Assembly: GCA_934635385.1 (NCBI GenBank)
Contig: CAKTZI010000003.1
Span: 1 to 64,000, forward strand
Direction: 5' to 3'
Origin: an uncultured Kiritimatiellota bacterium
Lineage (GTDB): Bacteria > Verrucomicrobiota > Kiritimatiellia > RFP12 > UBA1067
DNA: 64,000 bases
Shown: in pieces, positions 25,649-34,493 of the stretch
Position numbering within the stretch: the stretch's first letter is position 1
Layout of the letters: the number at the start of each line of letters is the position of its first letter
The notes under the pieces: model-generated
Database searches by the model: none
Told to the model about the DNA's origin: nothing
The model's input: the letters and a program-made list of their open reading frames with translations, nothing else
Position numbers and translations under genes: made by a program

Positions 25649-26755
25649 ATGACGAAACGACTGAAATACGGAATGGTTGGCGGGGCGAAGACCTCGTTCA
25701 TCGGCCCCATCCACCGCATGGCGATTCGGATGGACAACCTGGCGGATCTCGTTGCGGGGAACTTCTCGCGCAACGAGAAGACGAACGCGGCGAACGGCGC
25801 GGCATTCGGGCTGGATCCGGCGCGCGTCTATCCGAACTGGGAGCAGCTGATCGCCGCCGAGAAGGGGCGGCTCGACTTTCTCGTCATCTGCACGACGAAC
25901 GAGACGCATTACGCGATCGCAAGGGCCGCGCTGGAGGCGGACCTCGACGTCTTCTGCGAAAAGCCGCTTTCGCTGACGGTCAAGGAGGCGGAGACGCTCG
26001 GCAGGCTCGCGGCGCGCAAGGGCCTCGTCCTCGGCATCCCGTTCACCTACACGGGCTATCCGATGATCAAGCTCGCGCGCGATCTCGTGAAGAAGGGCGA
26101 GCTGGGGGCGATCGACAAGATCCACCTCGAATACGTGCAGGGCTCGTTCCGCAAGCCCGACCGCCGCAACGGCTGGAAGATGGATCCGAAGATCGCGGGG
26201 CCGAGCTGCGTCGTCGCGGACATCGGCGTCCATGCGTTCACGATGCTCGAATACGTGTCGGGGCTTCGGGTCGAGTCGCTCCTGGCCGACCTCTCGTCCT
26301 ACGCGAACACGACGGGGCTGGACGACGACGCCTCGATCCTGATGCGGCTTGACGGCGGCGCGAAGGCCGCGCTCGTCACGTCGAAGGTCGCGACGGGCGA
26401 GGAGAACGGCGTGCGCCTGCGCGTCTACGGCGCGAAGGGGTCTCTGCACTGGGATCAGGAGGAGCCGAACCGGCTGACGGTGCGCTATCCGACGAAGCCG
26501 GATCAGGTCTTTCACCGAAAGGCGCCGTATGTCGAGGGCCTGTCCCCGGCGTCCGTGCGCGCCTCGCGCTTCCCGGCGGGGCACCACGAGGGCTTCGTCG
26601 AGGCGTTGGCGAACATCTACGACGAGTTCGTCGCGGCCGTCGTCTCGCGGCGGGCGCGCGACTTCCCCGGCGCGGAGGCGGGCGTGCGCTCCATGCGGTT
26701 CGTCGCGGCGGCGCTGAAGTCGTCCAGGGCCGGCAGCCGCTGGACGAAGGTCTGA
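25649..26755 (+). CDS. Gfo/Idh/MocA-family oxidoreductase (cytoplasmic)
   Basis: A 368-residue NAD(P)-dependent dehydrogenase: N-terminal nucleotide-binding KYGMVGGAKTSFIGPIHRMA, then CTTNETHYAIARAALEADLDVFCEKPLS with the EKP motif whose lysine is catalytic in the family. A GxHAxxM segment (GVHAFTMLEYVSG) follows. No signal peptide, unlike the other family member at 12497. The substrate is probably a sugar, inositol or uronate derivative; nothing here fixes it. ATG 25637 directly abuts the repeat array; ATG 25649 leaves room for GAGAGG as ribosome site and was chosen. The next genes start the polysaccharide operon. Confidence 0.87.
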   Translation: MTKRLKYGMVGGAKTSFIGPIHRMAIRMDNLADLVAGNFSRNEKTNAANGAAFGLDPARVYPNWEQLIAAEKGRLDFLVICTTNETHYAIARAALEADLDVFCEKPLSLTVKEAETLGRLAARKGLVLGIPFTYTGYPMIKLARDLVKKGELGAIDKIHLEYVQGSFRKPDRRNGWKMDPKIAGPSCVVADIGVHAFTMLEYVSGLRVESLLADLSSYANTTGLDDDASILMRLDGGAKAALVTSKVATGEENGVRLRVYGAKGSLHWDQEEPNRLTVRYPTKPDQVFHRKAPYVEGLSPASVRASRFPAGHHEGFVEALANIYDEFVAAVVSRRARDFPGAEAGVRSMRFVAAALKSSRAGSRWTKV

Positions 26756-26774
26756 CGGCGGCGAGGGGAACTTC

Positions 26775-27554
26775 ATGCGGGGCCTTTCTCGAAATCTTGT
26801 CCTGAAGCGCGACCAGATCGCCGTGCTGATCGCGAAGGACTTCAAGCTCAAGTACAACTCGACGGCGCTGGGCTTCCTGTGGTCGCTGCTGGTGCCCACG
26901 TTCGCCAGCGCCGTCTACTACTTCGTCTTCGGCATCATGATGCGGTTCAACGTGCCGAACTACCTGCTCTACCTGATGAGCGGCACGTTCCTCTGGCAGT
27001 TCTTCGCCAACGTCATCATGATGAACGGCTCGGTCCTGATGGCGAACCAGGGTCTTCTCAAGAAGACGTCCTTCAACCGCGAGCTGCTGGTGCGCGGCAC
27101 GTTCTACACCGAGTCGATCCACTTCCTCCTCACGGTGCCGGTGCTGCTGGGGCTGATGGCGTTCTACCGGGTGACGCCGAGTCCGCTGACGATGGCCGTC
27201 AACCTGGCCGTCGCGCTGACGGCGCTCATGCTTCTGTCGGTCGGCGTCAGCTACTTCTACGCCGGATGCAACCTCTATTTCCGGGACCTGGAGCGCATCA
27301 TGAACATCCTCATCATGATGTGGATGTTCTGCTCGCCGGTGTTCATCCCGATCTCCTCCGTCCCGGAGCGGTATCTCTGGATCTTCGGCGTCAATCCGGT
27401 GGCGCAGATCCTGCAGGTCTGGCGTGACATATTCTACGTGCCGGGGTGGCATCCCCAGATCTTCCTGCCGCTGCTGGGCGTGTGCGGGACGGTCTTCCTT
27501 CTCGGACGGCTTGTCTTCCGGAAGATGGAGCCCGGCTTTGCGGAGATGATGTAG
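26775..27554 (+). CDS. Polysaccharide ABC exporter, permease subunit (Wzm/TagG type)
   Basis: A 259-residue integral membrane protein of the ABC-2 family with about six hydrophobic segments. The N-terminal amphipathic stretch ending IAKDFKLKYNSTALGFLWSLLVP is the usual Wzm/TagG/RfbA(permease) signature, as is NRELLVRGTFYTESIHF. It forms the channel for export of lipid-linked polysaccharide across the inner membrane with the ATPase encoded next. GAGGGGAA precedes the ATG; its stop overlaps the ATPase GTG by one base. Confidence 0.92.
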   Translation: MRGLSRNLVLKRDQIAVLIAKDFKLKYNSTALGFLWSLLVPTFASAVYYFVFGIMMRFNVPNYLLYLMSGTFLWQFFANVIMMNGSVLMANQGLLKKTSFNRELLVRGTFYTESIHFLLTVPVLLGLMAFYRVTPSPLTMAVNLAVALTALMLLSVGVSYFYAGCNLYFRDLERIMNILIMMWMFCSPVFIPISSVPERYLWIFGVNPVAQILQVWRDIFYVPGWHPQIFLPLLGVCGTVFLLGRLVFRKMEPGFAEMM

Positions 27555-28285
27555 TGAACGAGCCGATCATCGAGCTGAACGACGTCACCATGCGTTTCAG
27601 GGTGCAGAGGCGCCACTATGGGTTCAAGAACATCGCCCTGCACCTCTTCGACTACATCCGTGACCTGCGGAACGCGACGACCTACACCGCGCTCGACCAC
27701 GTCAGCCTCTCGATCGGCCGCGGCGAGCGCATCGGCCTCGTCGGGCACAACGGCTGCGGCAAGACGACGACGCTTTCGATCATCGGCAACGTCTACAAGC
27801 GGTACACGGGCGAGGTGAAGGTGCGCGGGCGCGTCTCGATGATGCTGGCGCTCGGCGCCGGGTTCTGCTCGGAGCTCTCCGGGCGCGAGAACATCGTCCT
27901 CAACGGCGTCCTTCAGGGGCGGACGCGCGCCGAGATGAACGCCCTGATGGACGACATCATCGACTTTGCGGACATCGGGCCGTTCATCGACTCGCCCGTC
28001 TTCACCTATTCGTCCGGCATGCAGGCCCGCCTCGGCTTCGGCATCGCCACGGCGATCGAGCCGGAGATTCTCCTGGTGGACGAGGTTATGGCCGTCGGCG
28101 ACGCCGCGTTCGCCGCGAAATGCGAGAAACGCATCAATAAACTGCTCGCTGGTGGCACGACGCTCATCCTCGTCTCGCACAACCCGGCCGACATCCGCAA
28201 GTACTGCAATCGCGTCGTCAAGCTTGACCATGGGCGCATCGTCGCGGACGGCGCGCCCGAAGCCGTTTTGGGAGGTATCGCATGA
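27554..28285 (+). CDS. Polysaccharide ABC exporter, ATPase subunit (Wzt/TagH type, short form)
   Basis: A 243-residue ABC ATPase. Walker A LVGHNGCGKTT, the Wzt-specific MLALGAGFCSELSGRENI block, signature YSSGMQARLGFGIA and Walker B ILLVDEVMAVGD are all visible. It ends right after the nucleotide-binding domain, so it lacks the C-terminal carbohydrate-binding domain that some Wzt proteins use to recognise a capped glycan. GTG 27554 is the start, overlapping the permease TAG by one base. ATGA overlap with the next gene. Powers export of the polysaccharide assembled by the downstream genes. Confidence 0.92.
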   Translation: MNEPIIELNDVTMRFRVQRRHYGFKNIALHLFDYIRDLRNATTYTALDHVSLSIGRGERIGLVGHNGCGKTTTLSIIGNVYKRYTGEVKVRGRVSMMLALGAGFCSELSGRENIVLNGVLQGRTRAEMNALMDDIIDFADIGPFIDSPVFTYSSGMQARLGFGIATAIEPEILLVDEVMAVGDAAFAAKCEKRINKLLAGGTTLILVSHNPADIRKYCNRVVKLDHGRIVADGAPEAVLGGIA

Positions 28286-29058
28286 AAGTCGTCATTCTAG
28301 CCGGCGGGTTCGGCACGCGCATCTGCGAGGAGTCGCAGTTCAAGCCGAAGCCGATGATCGAGATCGGGGGCAAGCCGATCCTCTGGCACATCATGAAGGA
28401 GTATTCCCACTACGGGTTCAACGAGTTCGTCATCTGCGCGGGCTACAAGCAGCACGTCATCAAGGACTGGTTCGCGGACTACTTCCTGCACAACAGCGAC
28501 GTCACGTTCGACTTCACGTCCGGGCGCAACGACCGGATCGTCCACAACCAGCACTGCGAGCCGTGGAAGGTGACGGTCGTCGACACGGGCCTGAACACAA
28601 TGACCGGCGGCCGCATCCGGCGCATCCGGCCGTATGTCGGCGACGAGCCGTTCATGATGACCTACGGAGACGCGGTCTGCGACGTCGACATCGGGCGGCT
28701 GCTCAAGTTCCACCGGCGGCACGGGAAGATCGCCACCCTGACGGCGGTCATGCCCGAGCCGTCCAAGGGCGTGCTGGACATCGACGAGAACAACTCCGTC
28801 CGGGCCTTCCGCGAGAAGAGCGCGAAGGACTCGGCGCCGATCAACGCCGGCTACATGGTGCTGGAGCCGAGGATCTTCGACTTCCTGAAGGACGACACGA
28901 CGATCTTCGAGCGCGAGCCGCTGGAGGCCGTCGCCGCCCTGGGCGAGCTCAAGAGCTTCGTCTTCAGGGGGTTCTGGCAATGCATGGACTCGAAGCGCGA
29001 GATGGACATCCTGGAGAAGATGTACGCCTCCGGCAAGGCCCCGTGGAGGACGTGGTGA
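28282..29058 (+). CDS. rfbF: Glucose-1-phosphate cytidylyltransferase
   Basis: A 258-residue enzyme making CDP-glucose from glucose-1-phosphate and CTP, the entry step to CDP-3,6-dideoxyhexoses. Seen: VVILAGGFGTRICEESQFKPKPMIEIGGKPILWHIM at the start, the family-specific TYGDAVCDVDI and GFWQCMDSKREMDILEKM near the end. Length matches RfbF/AscA/DdhA. Overlaps the exporter gene by ATGA and the dehydratase gene by TGATG, so it is part of a tightly coupled operon. Confidence 0.95.
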   Translation: MKVVILAGGFGTRICEESQFKPKPMIEIGGKPILWHIMKEYSHYGFNEFVICAGYKQHVIKDWFADYFLHNSDVTFDFTSGRNDRIVHNQHCEPWKVTVVDTGLNTMTGGRIRRIRPYVGDEPFMMTYGDAVCDVDIGRLLKFHRRHGKIATLTAVMPEPSKGVLDIDENNSVRAFREKSAKDSAPINAGYMVLEPRIFDFLKDDTTIFEREPLEAVAALGELKSFVFRGFWQCMDSKREMDILEKMYASGKAPWRTW

Positions 29059-30134
29059 TGGACTTCAGGTCTGCCTATGCGGGACGGCGCGTCCTCGTGA
29101 CGGGGCACACGGGCTTCAAGGGGTCGTGGCTCTGCGAGTGGCTGTTCAGCCTCGGCGCCGAGGTCTACGGGCTCTCGAACGGCATCCCGACCCGGCCGTC
29201 GCTCTTTTCGCAGCTGCGCCTGTCGCGGCGCATCAAGGCGGACCTGCGCGGCGACGTGCGCGACCGTGCGGCGGTGCGCGCGGCGGTCGGGGCGGCCCGG
29301 CCCGACTTCGTCTTCCACCTCGCGGCGCAGCCGCTCGTGCGGCTGTCCTACGCCGAGCCCGTCGAGACGTTCGACACGAACGTGATGGGGACGGTTCACG
29401 TCCTCGATGCGCTGCGCTTCCTGAGGGGCAAATGCAGCGCCGTGATGATCACGACCGACAAGTGCTACGAGAACCGGGAGACGGCGCGCCCCTACCGGGA
29501 GGACGACCCGATGGGCGGCTACGACCCCTACTCCTGCTCCAAGGGCTGCGACGAGCTCGTGATCTCAAGCTATCGCCGCTCGTTCTTCGGCGATCCGTCG
29601 GCGAACGTCTGGGTCGCGAGCGCGCGGGCAGGCAACGTGATCGGCGGCGGCGACTGGGCGAAGGACCGCATCGTCCCCGACTGCTTCCGCGCGCTGCGGA
29701 AGGGCGAGGCGATTCCCGTGCGCAACAAGGTCTCGACGCGGCCGTGGCAGCACGTCCTGGAGCCGCTGTCGGGCTACCTGACGCTGGGCGCGGCGCTGGA
29801 CGCGCGGAAGGATTTCGCGAAGGTCGCGACGGGCTTCAACTTCGGGCCGGACCCGGCGGCGAACCGCACGGTCAAGGATGTCGTGGAAGAGCTCCTGAAG
29901 CACGCGAAGGGCGCGTGGGCCGATAAGAGCGACCCGCACGCCGTGCACGAGGCGGGGCTCCTGAACCTCGACATCCGCAAGGCGCGCCGCGTGCTGGGGT
30001 GGAAGCCCCGCTGGAATTTCGAGAAGACGCTGACCAAGGTGGCCGAATGGTACGTGGGCGAGCAGGCGGGCCGCAGTCCGCTGGCGCTCACGCAGGCGCA
30101 GATTGCCGAATTCATGAAAGGAAACGACCGATGA
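29058..30134 (+). CDS. rfbG: CDP-glucose 4,6-dehydratase
   Basis: A 358-residue extended SDR enzyme giving CDP-4-keto-6-deoxyglucose. NAD motif VTGHTGFKGSWLCEWL, HLAAQPLVRLSYAEPVETF, TTDKCYEN (the Thr-Asp-Lys motif typical of this subfamily), YDPYSCSKGCDE with Tyr-x3-Lys and the RAGNVIGGGDW segment are present. It starts within the rfbF stop (TGATG) and overlaps rfbH by ATGA. Second step of the CDP-dideoxyhexose route. Confidence 0.95.
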   Translation: MDFRSAYAGRRVLVTGHTGFKGSWLCEWLFSLGAEVYGLSNGIPTRPSLFSQLRLSRRIKADLRGDVRDRAAVRAAVGAARPDFVFHLAAQPLVRLSYAEPVETFDTNVMGTVHVLDALRFLRGKCSAVMITTDKCYENRETARPYREDDPMGGYDPYSCSKGCDELVISSYRRSFFGDPSANVWVASARAGNVIGGGDWAKDRIVPDCFRALRKGEAIPVRNKVSTRPWQHVLEPLSGYLTLGAALDARKDFAKVATGFNFGPDPAANRTVKDVVEELLKHAKGAWADKSDPHAVHEAGLLNLDIRKARRVLGWKPRWNFEKTLTKVAEWYVGEQAGRSPLALTQAQIAEFMKGNDR

Positions 30135-31459
30135 CAGCAGAAGAGCTGAAGCGTGACATCCTCCAGAAGGTGGAGGAGTATTACAGGATCGTCCATGCGC
30201 CGCAGCAGGCGGCGGCGTTCGTGCCGGGCCGGAGCCGCGTGAACTACGCCGGGCGCGTCTTCGACGAGCGGGAGATGGTGAACCTCATCGACTCGTCGCT
30301 GGAGTTCTGGCTGACGTACGGGCGCTACTCCCGGCAGTTCGAGAAGGGGCTGGCCGACTATCTGGGCGTGCGCTTCGCGCTGCTCGTCAACTCCGGGTCG
30401 TCCGCGAACCTGCTGGCCTTCGCGACGCTGACGTCGCCGCTCCTCGGCGACCGCCGGATCCGGCGCGGCGACGAGGTCATCACCGTGGCGGCGGGCTTCC
30501 CGACGACGGTGGCGCCGGTCATCCAGTTCGGCGCGGTGCCGGTGTTCGTCGACGTGGACCTCGCGACGGCGAACGTCGACGTGTCGCAGCTGGAGGCGGC
30601 GGTCTCGCCGAGGACGAAGGCCGTCATGCTCGCGCACACGCTGGGCAACCCCTTCGACGTCAAGGCGGTGAAGGCGTTCTGCGACCGGCACGGGCTGTGG
30701 CTCGTCGAGGACAACTGCGACGCGCTGGGGTCGACGTTCGACGGCCGGTTCACGGGCACGTGGGGCGACATCGGCACCTCGTCGTTCTATCCGCCGCACC
30801 ACATGACGATGGGAGAGGGCGGCGCGGTCTACACCGACAGCCCTCTGCTGAAGAAGATCGCGCTGTCGATCCGCGACTGGGGGCGCGACTGCTGGTGCGA
30901 GTCGGGTGTGGACAACACGTGCGGCTGCCGCTTCACGCGGCAGTTCGGCCGGCTGCCGCTCGGCTACGACCACAAGTACGTCTACTCGCACTTCGGCTAC
31001 AACCTGAAGTGCTCCGACATGCAGGCGGCCGTCGGGTGCGCGCAGCTGGCGAAGTTCCCCTCGTTCGTCGAGGCGCGCAAGGCGAACTACGCGCGCCTCC
31101 GCGACGGGCTGAAGGACCTGCCGCAGATCCGGATCTTCCGTCCGCTGCCCGAGGCCGACCCCAGCTGGTTCGGCTTCCTGATGACGGTGCAGCCGGGCGC
31201 CGGGTTCTCGCGCAACGACCTCGCGCAGCACCTGGAGGCGAAGAACATCCAGACGCGCAACCTCTTCGCGGGCAACCTCACCCGGCATCCGTGTTTTGAC
31301 GCGCTGGTCGAAGGCGTCGACTACCGCGTCGTCGGCGACCTCGCGAACACCGACACGATCATGAACGACGCCCTGTGGATCGGGCTCTATCCGGGCATGG
31401 GCGAGGCGAAGCTCGACTACATGATCAAGACGATCCGCGAATTCTGCGGGCAGAAGTGA
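30131..31459 (+). CDS. rfbH: CDP-4-keto-6-deoxy-D-glucose-3-dehydrase (E1)
   Basis: A 442-residue PMP-dependent, iron-sulfur enzyme that removes the C3 hydroxyl of CDP-4-keto-6-deoxyglucose. In E1 the PLP lysine of the aminotransferase fold is replaced by histidine, and here SFYPPHHMTMGEGG shows H223/H224 at that place. The cysteines RDCWC...NTCGC provide ligands for the [2Fe-2S] cluster. Family start EYYRIVHAPQ...PGRSRVNYAGRVFDEREM is intact. It needs an electron-donor reductase (RfbI/AscD); none is seen in this window. Confidence 0.95.
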   Translation: MTAEELKRDILQKVEEYYRIVHAPQQAAAFVPGRSRVNYAGRVFDEREMVNLIDSSLEFWLTYGRYSRQFEKGLADYLGVRFALLVNSGSSANLLAFATLTSPLLGDRRIRRGDEVITVAAGFPTTVAPVIQFGAVPVFVDVDLATANVDVSQLEAAVSPRTKAVMLAHTLGNPFDVKAVKAFCDRHGLWLVEDNCDALGSTFDGRFTGTWGDIGTSSFYPPHHMTMGEGGAVYTDSPLLKKIALSIRDWGRDCWCESGVDNTCGCRFTRQFGRLPLGYDHKYVYSHFGYNLKCSDMQAAVGCAQLAKFPSFVEARKANYARLRDGLKDLPQIRIFRPLPEADPSWFGFLMTVQPGAGFSRNDLAQHLEAKNIQTRNLFAGNLTRHPCFDALVEGVDYRVVGDLANTDTIMNDALWIGLYPGMGEAKLDYMIKTIREFCGQK

Positions 31460-31479
31460 GAAAGGAAAGGACTCGTCAG

Positions 31480-33267
31480 ATGCGCGTTGCGGACTGGATC
31501 TGGAAGACATTGGCCGATTGGGGCACGGATCACGTGTTCCTGGTGACGGGCGGCGGCGCCATGCACCTCAATGACGCGCTGGGGCGCGAGACGCGCATCC
31601 GGTACGTCTGCAACCTGCATGAGCAGGCCTGCGCGATGGCGGCGGAGGGGTATGCGCGCATCAGCGGGCGGCCGGGCGTCGTCAGCGTGACGACCGGCCC
31701 CGGCGGAACAAACGCCCTGACGGGCGTCATGGGGGCTTGGCTGGACTCGGTGCCGATGATCGTCATTTCGGGGCAGATCAAGCGGGCGACGATGATCACG
31801 TCCTGTCCCGGACTCAAGCTGCGCCAGCTCGGCGACCAGGAGTACAACATCGTCGACGCCGTCCGCCCGATGACCAAGCTGGCGAAGACCGTGATGCGCG
31901 TCGAGGACGTCCCGGCGCTGCTGGCCGAGGCGTGGACGGCCTGCCAGGAGGGGCGGCCGGGCCCAGTCTGGATCGACGTGCCGCTCGACATCCAGGCCGC
32001 GCCCTGCGACTTTCCCGACCTGCCGTGCCCGGCGCGCGCGGCTGGCCGCGCGCCGACGCCCGAACAGGTCGCCGAAGTCGTCGCCGCGCTGAAGGCGGCG
32101 AAGCGTCCGGCGGTCATCGTCGGCAGCGGCGTCCGCACGGCGCGCGCCGAGAGGCTGTTCCTGGACGTGGCGGAGTCGCTGCACATCCCGGTGCTGACGT
32201 CCATTTCGGGCATCGACCTGATTCCGTCAGACCATCCGCAGTTCTTCGGGCGTCCGGGAATCCTCGGCGAGCGTCCGGCGAACTTCATCATGCAGAACAG
32301 CGACCTCTTCCTGGTGTTGGGGACGCGCATGGGGCTTCGCATCTGCGGCTATGCCTACGAGACGCTGGCCCGCGCCGCGAAGAAGATCATGGTCGACGTC
32401 GACCCGAACGAGCTGGAGAAGCCGACGTTCCGGCCCGACGTGAAGATCCCTGCCGATGCGGGGCTTTTCCTGGCGGCGCTTCACGCGGCGCTGCCGACGC
32501 TTCCGGCGCGGGAGGACTGGCTCGCCTACTGCCGCCGCGTCAAGGCGCGGTATCCCGTCGTCCTGCCGGAGCACCGCGCGCGGACGGATTACGTGTCGAG
32601 CTACGTCCTGCCGGAGGCGATCTCGCGCCATGCCGGCGACCCGACGACGCTCGTCACCTCCAACGGCATCGCCTACACGTCGACGTTCCAGGCGATCCCG
32701 GTCAAGCGCGGCATGCGCATGTTCTCGAACGAGGCGTGCGCGTCCATGGGCTATGGGCTGCCGGCGGCGATCGGCGCCGCCTTCGCCTGCGGCGGCGAGG
32801 TCGTCTGCCTGGAGGGCGACGGCTCCATCCAGATGAACCTCCAGGAGCTTCAGACGCTGCTCACGTACCGGCTGCCGGTCAAGCTGTTCGTCTACAACAA
32901 CGCGGGCTACCTGTCGATCAAGACGACGCAGCGGGCGTTCTTCGGCGGACGGTTCATGGGCTCGGAGGCGGGCTCCGGCGTCGTCCTGCCGTCGTTCGAG
33001 AAGCTGGCGGGGGCCTACGGGCTGCCGTATTTCAGGCTGGAGAACAACCGGCAGCTGGACGAGACGCTGCCGAAGGTCTTCGCGACGCGCGGCCCGGTGC
33101 TGGTGGAGGTCATGCTGGACCCGTTCGAGACGCTGGGGCCCAAGGCCGCGTCCAAGAAGCTGCCGGACGGCACGATGGTCTCCGCGCCGCTGGAGGACAT
33201 GGCCCCGTTCCTCTCACGCGACGAGCTGAGGGAGAACATGCTGATTCCCTGCCTGGAGCAGTCATGA
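31480..33267 (+). CDS. Thiamine diphosphate-dependent acetolactate-synthase-like enzyme (YerE-like)
   Basis: A 595-residue ThDP enzyme of the acetohydroxyacid synthase family. E48 in LHEQACAM is the cofactor-activating glutamate and EGDGSIQMNLQELQTLL...VYNN is the GDG-(X)n-NN cofactor motif. Position after rfbFGH points to YerE, which decarboxylates pyruvate and adds the two-carbon unit to the 4-keto group of CDP-3,6-dideoxy-4-keto-hexose in yersiniose synthesis. AHAS for isoleucine/valine is the alternative but no ilv gene is nearby. GGAAAGG precedes the ATG. Confidence 0.82.
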   Translation: MRVADWIWKTLADWGTDHVFLVTGGGAMHLNDALGRETRIRYVCNLHEQACAMAAEGYARISGRPGVVSVTTGPGGTNALTGVMGAWLDSVPMIVISGQIKRATMITSCPGLKLRQLGDQEYNIVDAVRPMTKLAKTVMRVEDVPALLAEAWTACQEGRPGPVWIDVPLDIQAAPCDFPDLPCPARAAGRAPTPEQVAEVVAALKAAKRPAVIVGSGVRTARAERLFLDVAESLHIPVLTSISGIDLIPSDHPQFFGRPGILGERPANFIMQNSDLFLVLGTRMGLRICGYAYETLARAAKKIMVDVDPNELEKPTFRPDVKIPADAGLFLAALHAALPTLPAREDWLAYCRRVKARYPVVLPEHRARTDYVSSYVLPEAISRHAGDPTTLVTSNGIAYTSTFQAIPVKRGMRMFSNEACASMGYGLPAAIGAAFACGGEVVCLEGDGSIQMNLQELQTLLTYRLPVKLFVYNNAGYLSIKTTQRAFFGGRFMGSEAGSGVVLPSFEKLAGAYGLPYFRLENNRQLDETLPKVFATRGPVLVEVMLDPFETLGPKAASKKLPDGTMVSAPLEDMAPFLSRDELRENMLIPCLEQS

Positions 33268-33287
33268 TGCCGTCTGAGGAGGACGTG

Positions 33288-34481
33288 ATGAAGCCATTTG
33301 TCATGAAGAAGGGTATCAGCTGCGCTTCGGCGAAAGAGACAGCTCCAGTTGTCTCGGTGCTGATTCCGTATTACAACGACGCGAAATACTTGCCGCAGGC
33401 GATTGAATCCGTCTTGAGTCAGTCCTATCGAAGTTTCGAACTGATTCTTGTCAATCACGCGACGACAGACAATTGCCGCGAGATTGCGCATGGCTATGAC
33501 GACCCGCGCATTGTTCATATCGACATGGCGATGAATTATGGCGCTGGAACGGGCTTGATCCTCCGAAAAGCCCTTGAAGTCGCGCGGGGAAAGTATTTCA
33601 AGCCGTTTTGCGCCGATGACGTGATGCGACCCAATTGTTTGGGAGACTTGGTTTCCTACATGGAGCTGCACCCGGAAAAGGGCTTTGCTTTTGGCAACGT
33701 TGAGTATATTGATGCAGAGGGGAAGTCTCTTAACAAGGACTTCTTTACTTGTCGAACGAAAGACACGCGGAGCGAAATCGACTGTCTGCGGCGCTTTGCG
33801 AAATACGAAAGCTTCCTGCCGTATATTGGCAGCATCTTCAGGACGGTGATTGTGCCGGTTCACGATGTAGATACGGTTTGCATCATGCTCTTCGACGTCT
33901 CGCTCTGGCTGCGGATGTTGGTGGAGGGACACAAGATCGGTTTTCTAAACCGGATTGTTTCGGGCTATCGGATACACGAGGGACAGGTTTCTGCGATTGG
34001 GAATCGTGCACGATCCGGATGGCTCTGTTGGTTTGAGGGCGAGGTTTTCTATGGTCTCTTTGCCTCATTGCGAGACTTGGACGTTGCGAAGGAGGTCTTT
34101 GCCGAGGCGACTTACATTGAACAGATGACGGATGTTGCCGACTTGCGTTTCGTCCTTTCCGTTCGCATGATGGAGCAACGCATGTTTGCCAACCATCAGG
34201 CATATTCCTACCTTCGAGGTCTGTTGAATAATGACGAATCGCGTGATTATCTCGAACGGAAATATGGCTTTACGATTCGCACGATGCGGGAATTGTATGA
34301 ATACCATACGGATGATTTGTTGCGAGGATGGTACAGAAGGTGCGGGATAAATGATTTAAGGATCAGAGATGCGCTGAAAGTCATCTTCTGGCATCTCTAT
34401 AAGATCTGCAATCCGTTTTCGTCCCTCTACAAGAAGAGGCGGATGGAGAAGAACGCCGCGCAAGACCAATTTAGCCTCTGA
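33288..34481 (+). CDS. Glycosyltransferase family 2, AT-richer than neighbours
   Basis: A 397-residue GT-A glycosyltransferase: VSVLIPYYNDAKYLPQAIESVLSQSYRSFELILVNHATTD, then FKPFCADDVMRPN, where CADD replaces the usual DDD/DxD metal-binding motif. The C-terminal part (residues about 260-397) is unfamiliar. ATG 33288 follows GAGGAGGA by six bases; an ATG at 33264 overlaps the previous stop. Base composition and codon choice are clearly more AT-rich than in the adjacent genes, suggesting recent acquisition, as is common for serotype-specific transferases. Confidence 0.87.
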   Translation: MKPFVMKKGISCASAKETAPVVSVLIPYYNDAKYLPQAIESVLSQSYRSFELILVNHATTDNCREIAHGYDDPRIVHIDMAMNYGAGTGLILRKALEVARGKYFKPFCADDVMRPNCLGDLVSYMELHPEKGFAFGNVEYIDAEGKSLNKDFFTCRTKDTRSEIDCLRRFAKYESFLPYIGSIFRTVIVPVHDVDTVCIMLFDVSLWLRMLVEGHKIGFLNRIVSGYRIHEGQVSAIGNRARSGWLCWFEGEVFYGLFASLRDLDVAKEVFAEATYIEQMTDVADLRFVLSVRMMEQRMFANHQAYSYLRGLLNNDESRDYLERKYGFTIRTMRELYEYHTDDLLRGWYRRCGINDLRIRDALKVIFWHLYKICNPFSSLYKKRRMEKNAAQDQFSL

Positions 34482-34493
34482 CGATTTCGTGCA

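Noticed and set aside
31480..33267. Plain acetolactate synthase for branched-chain amino acids
   Set aside because: No ilv genes nearby and it stands inside the rfbFGH operon; the YerE-like role fits better, though only phylogeny can settle it.
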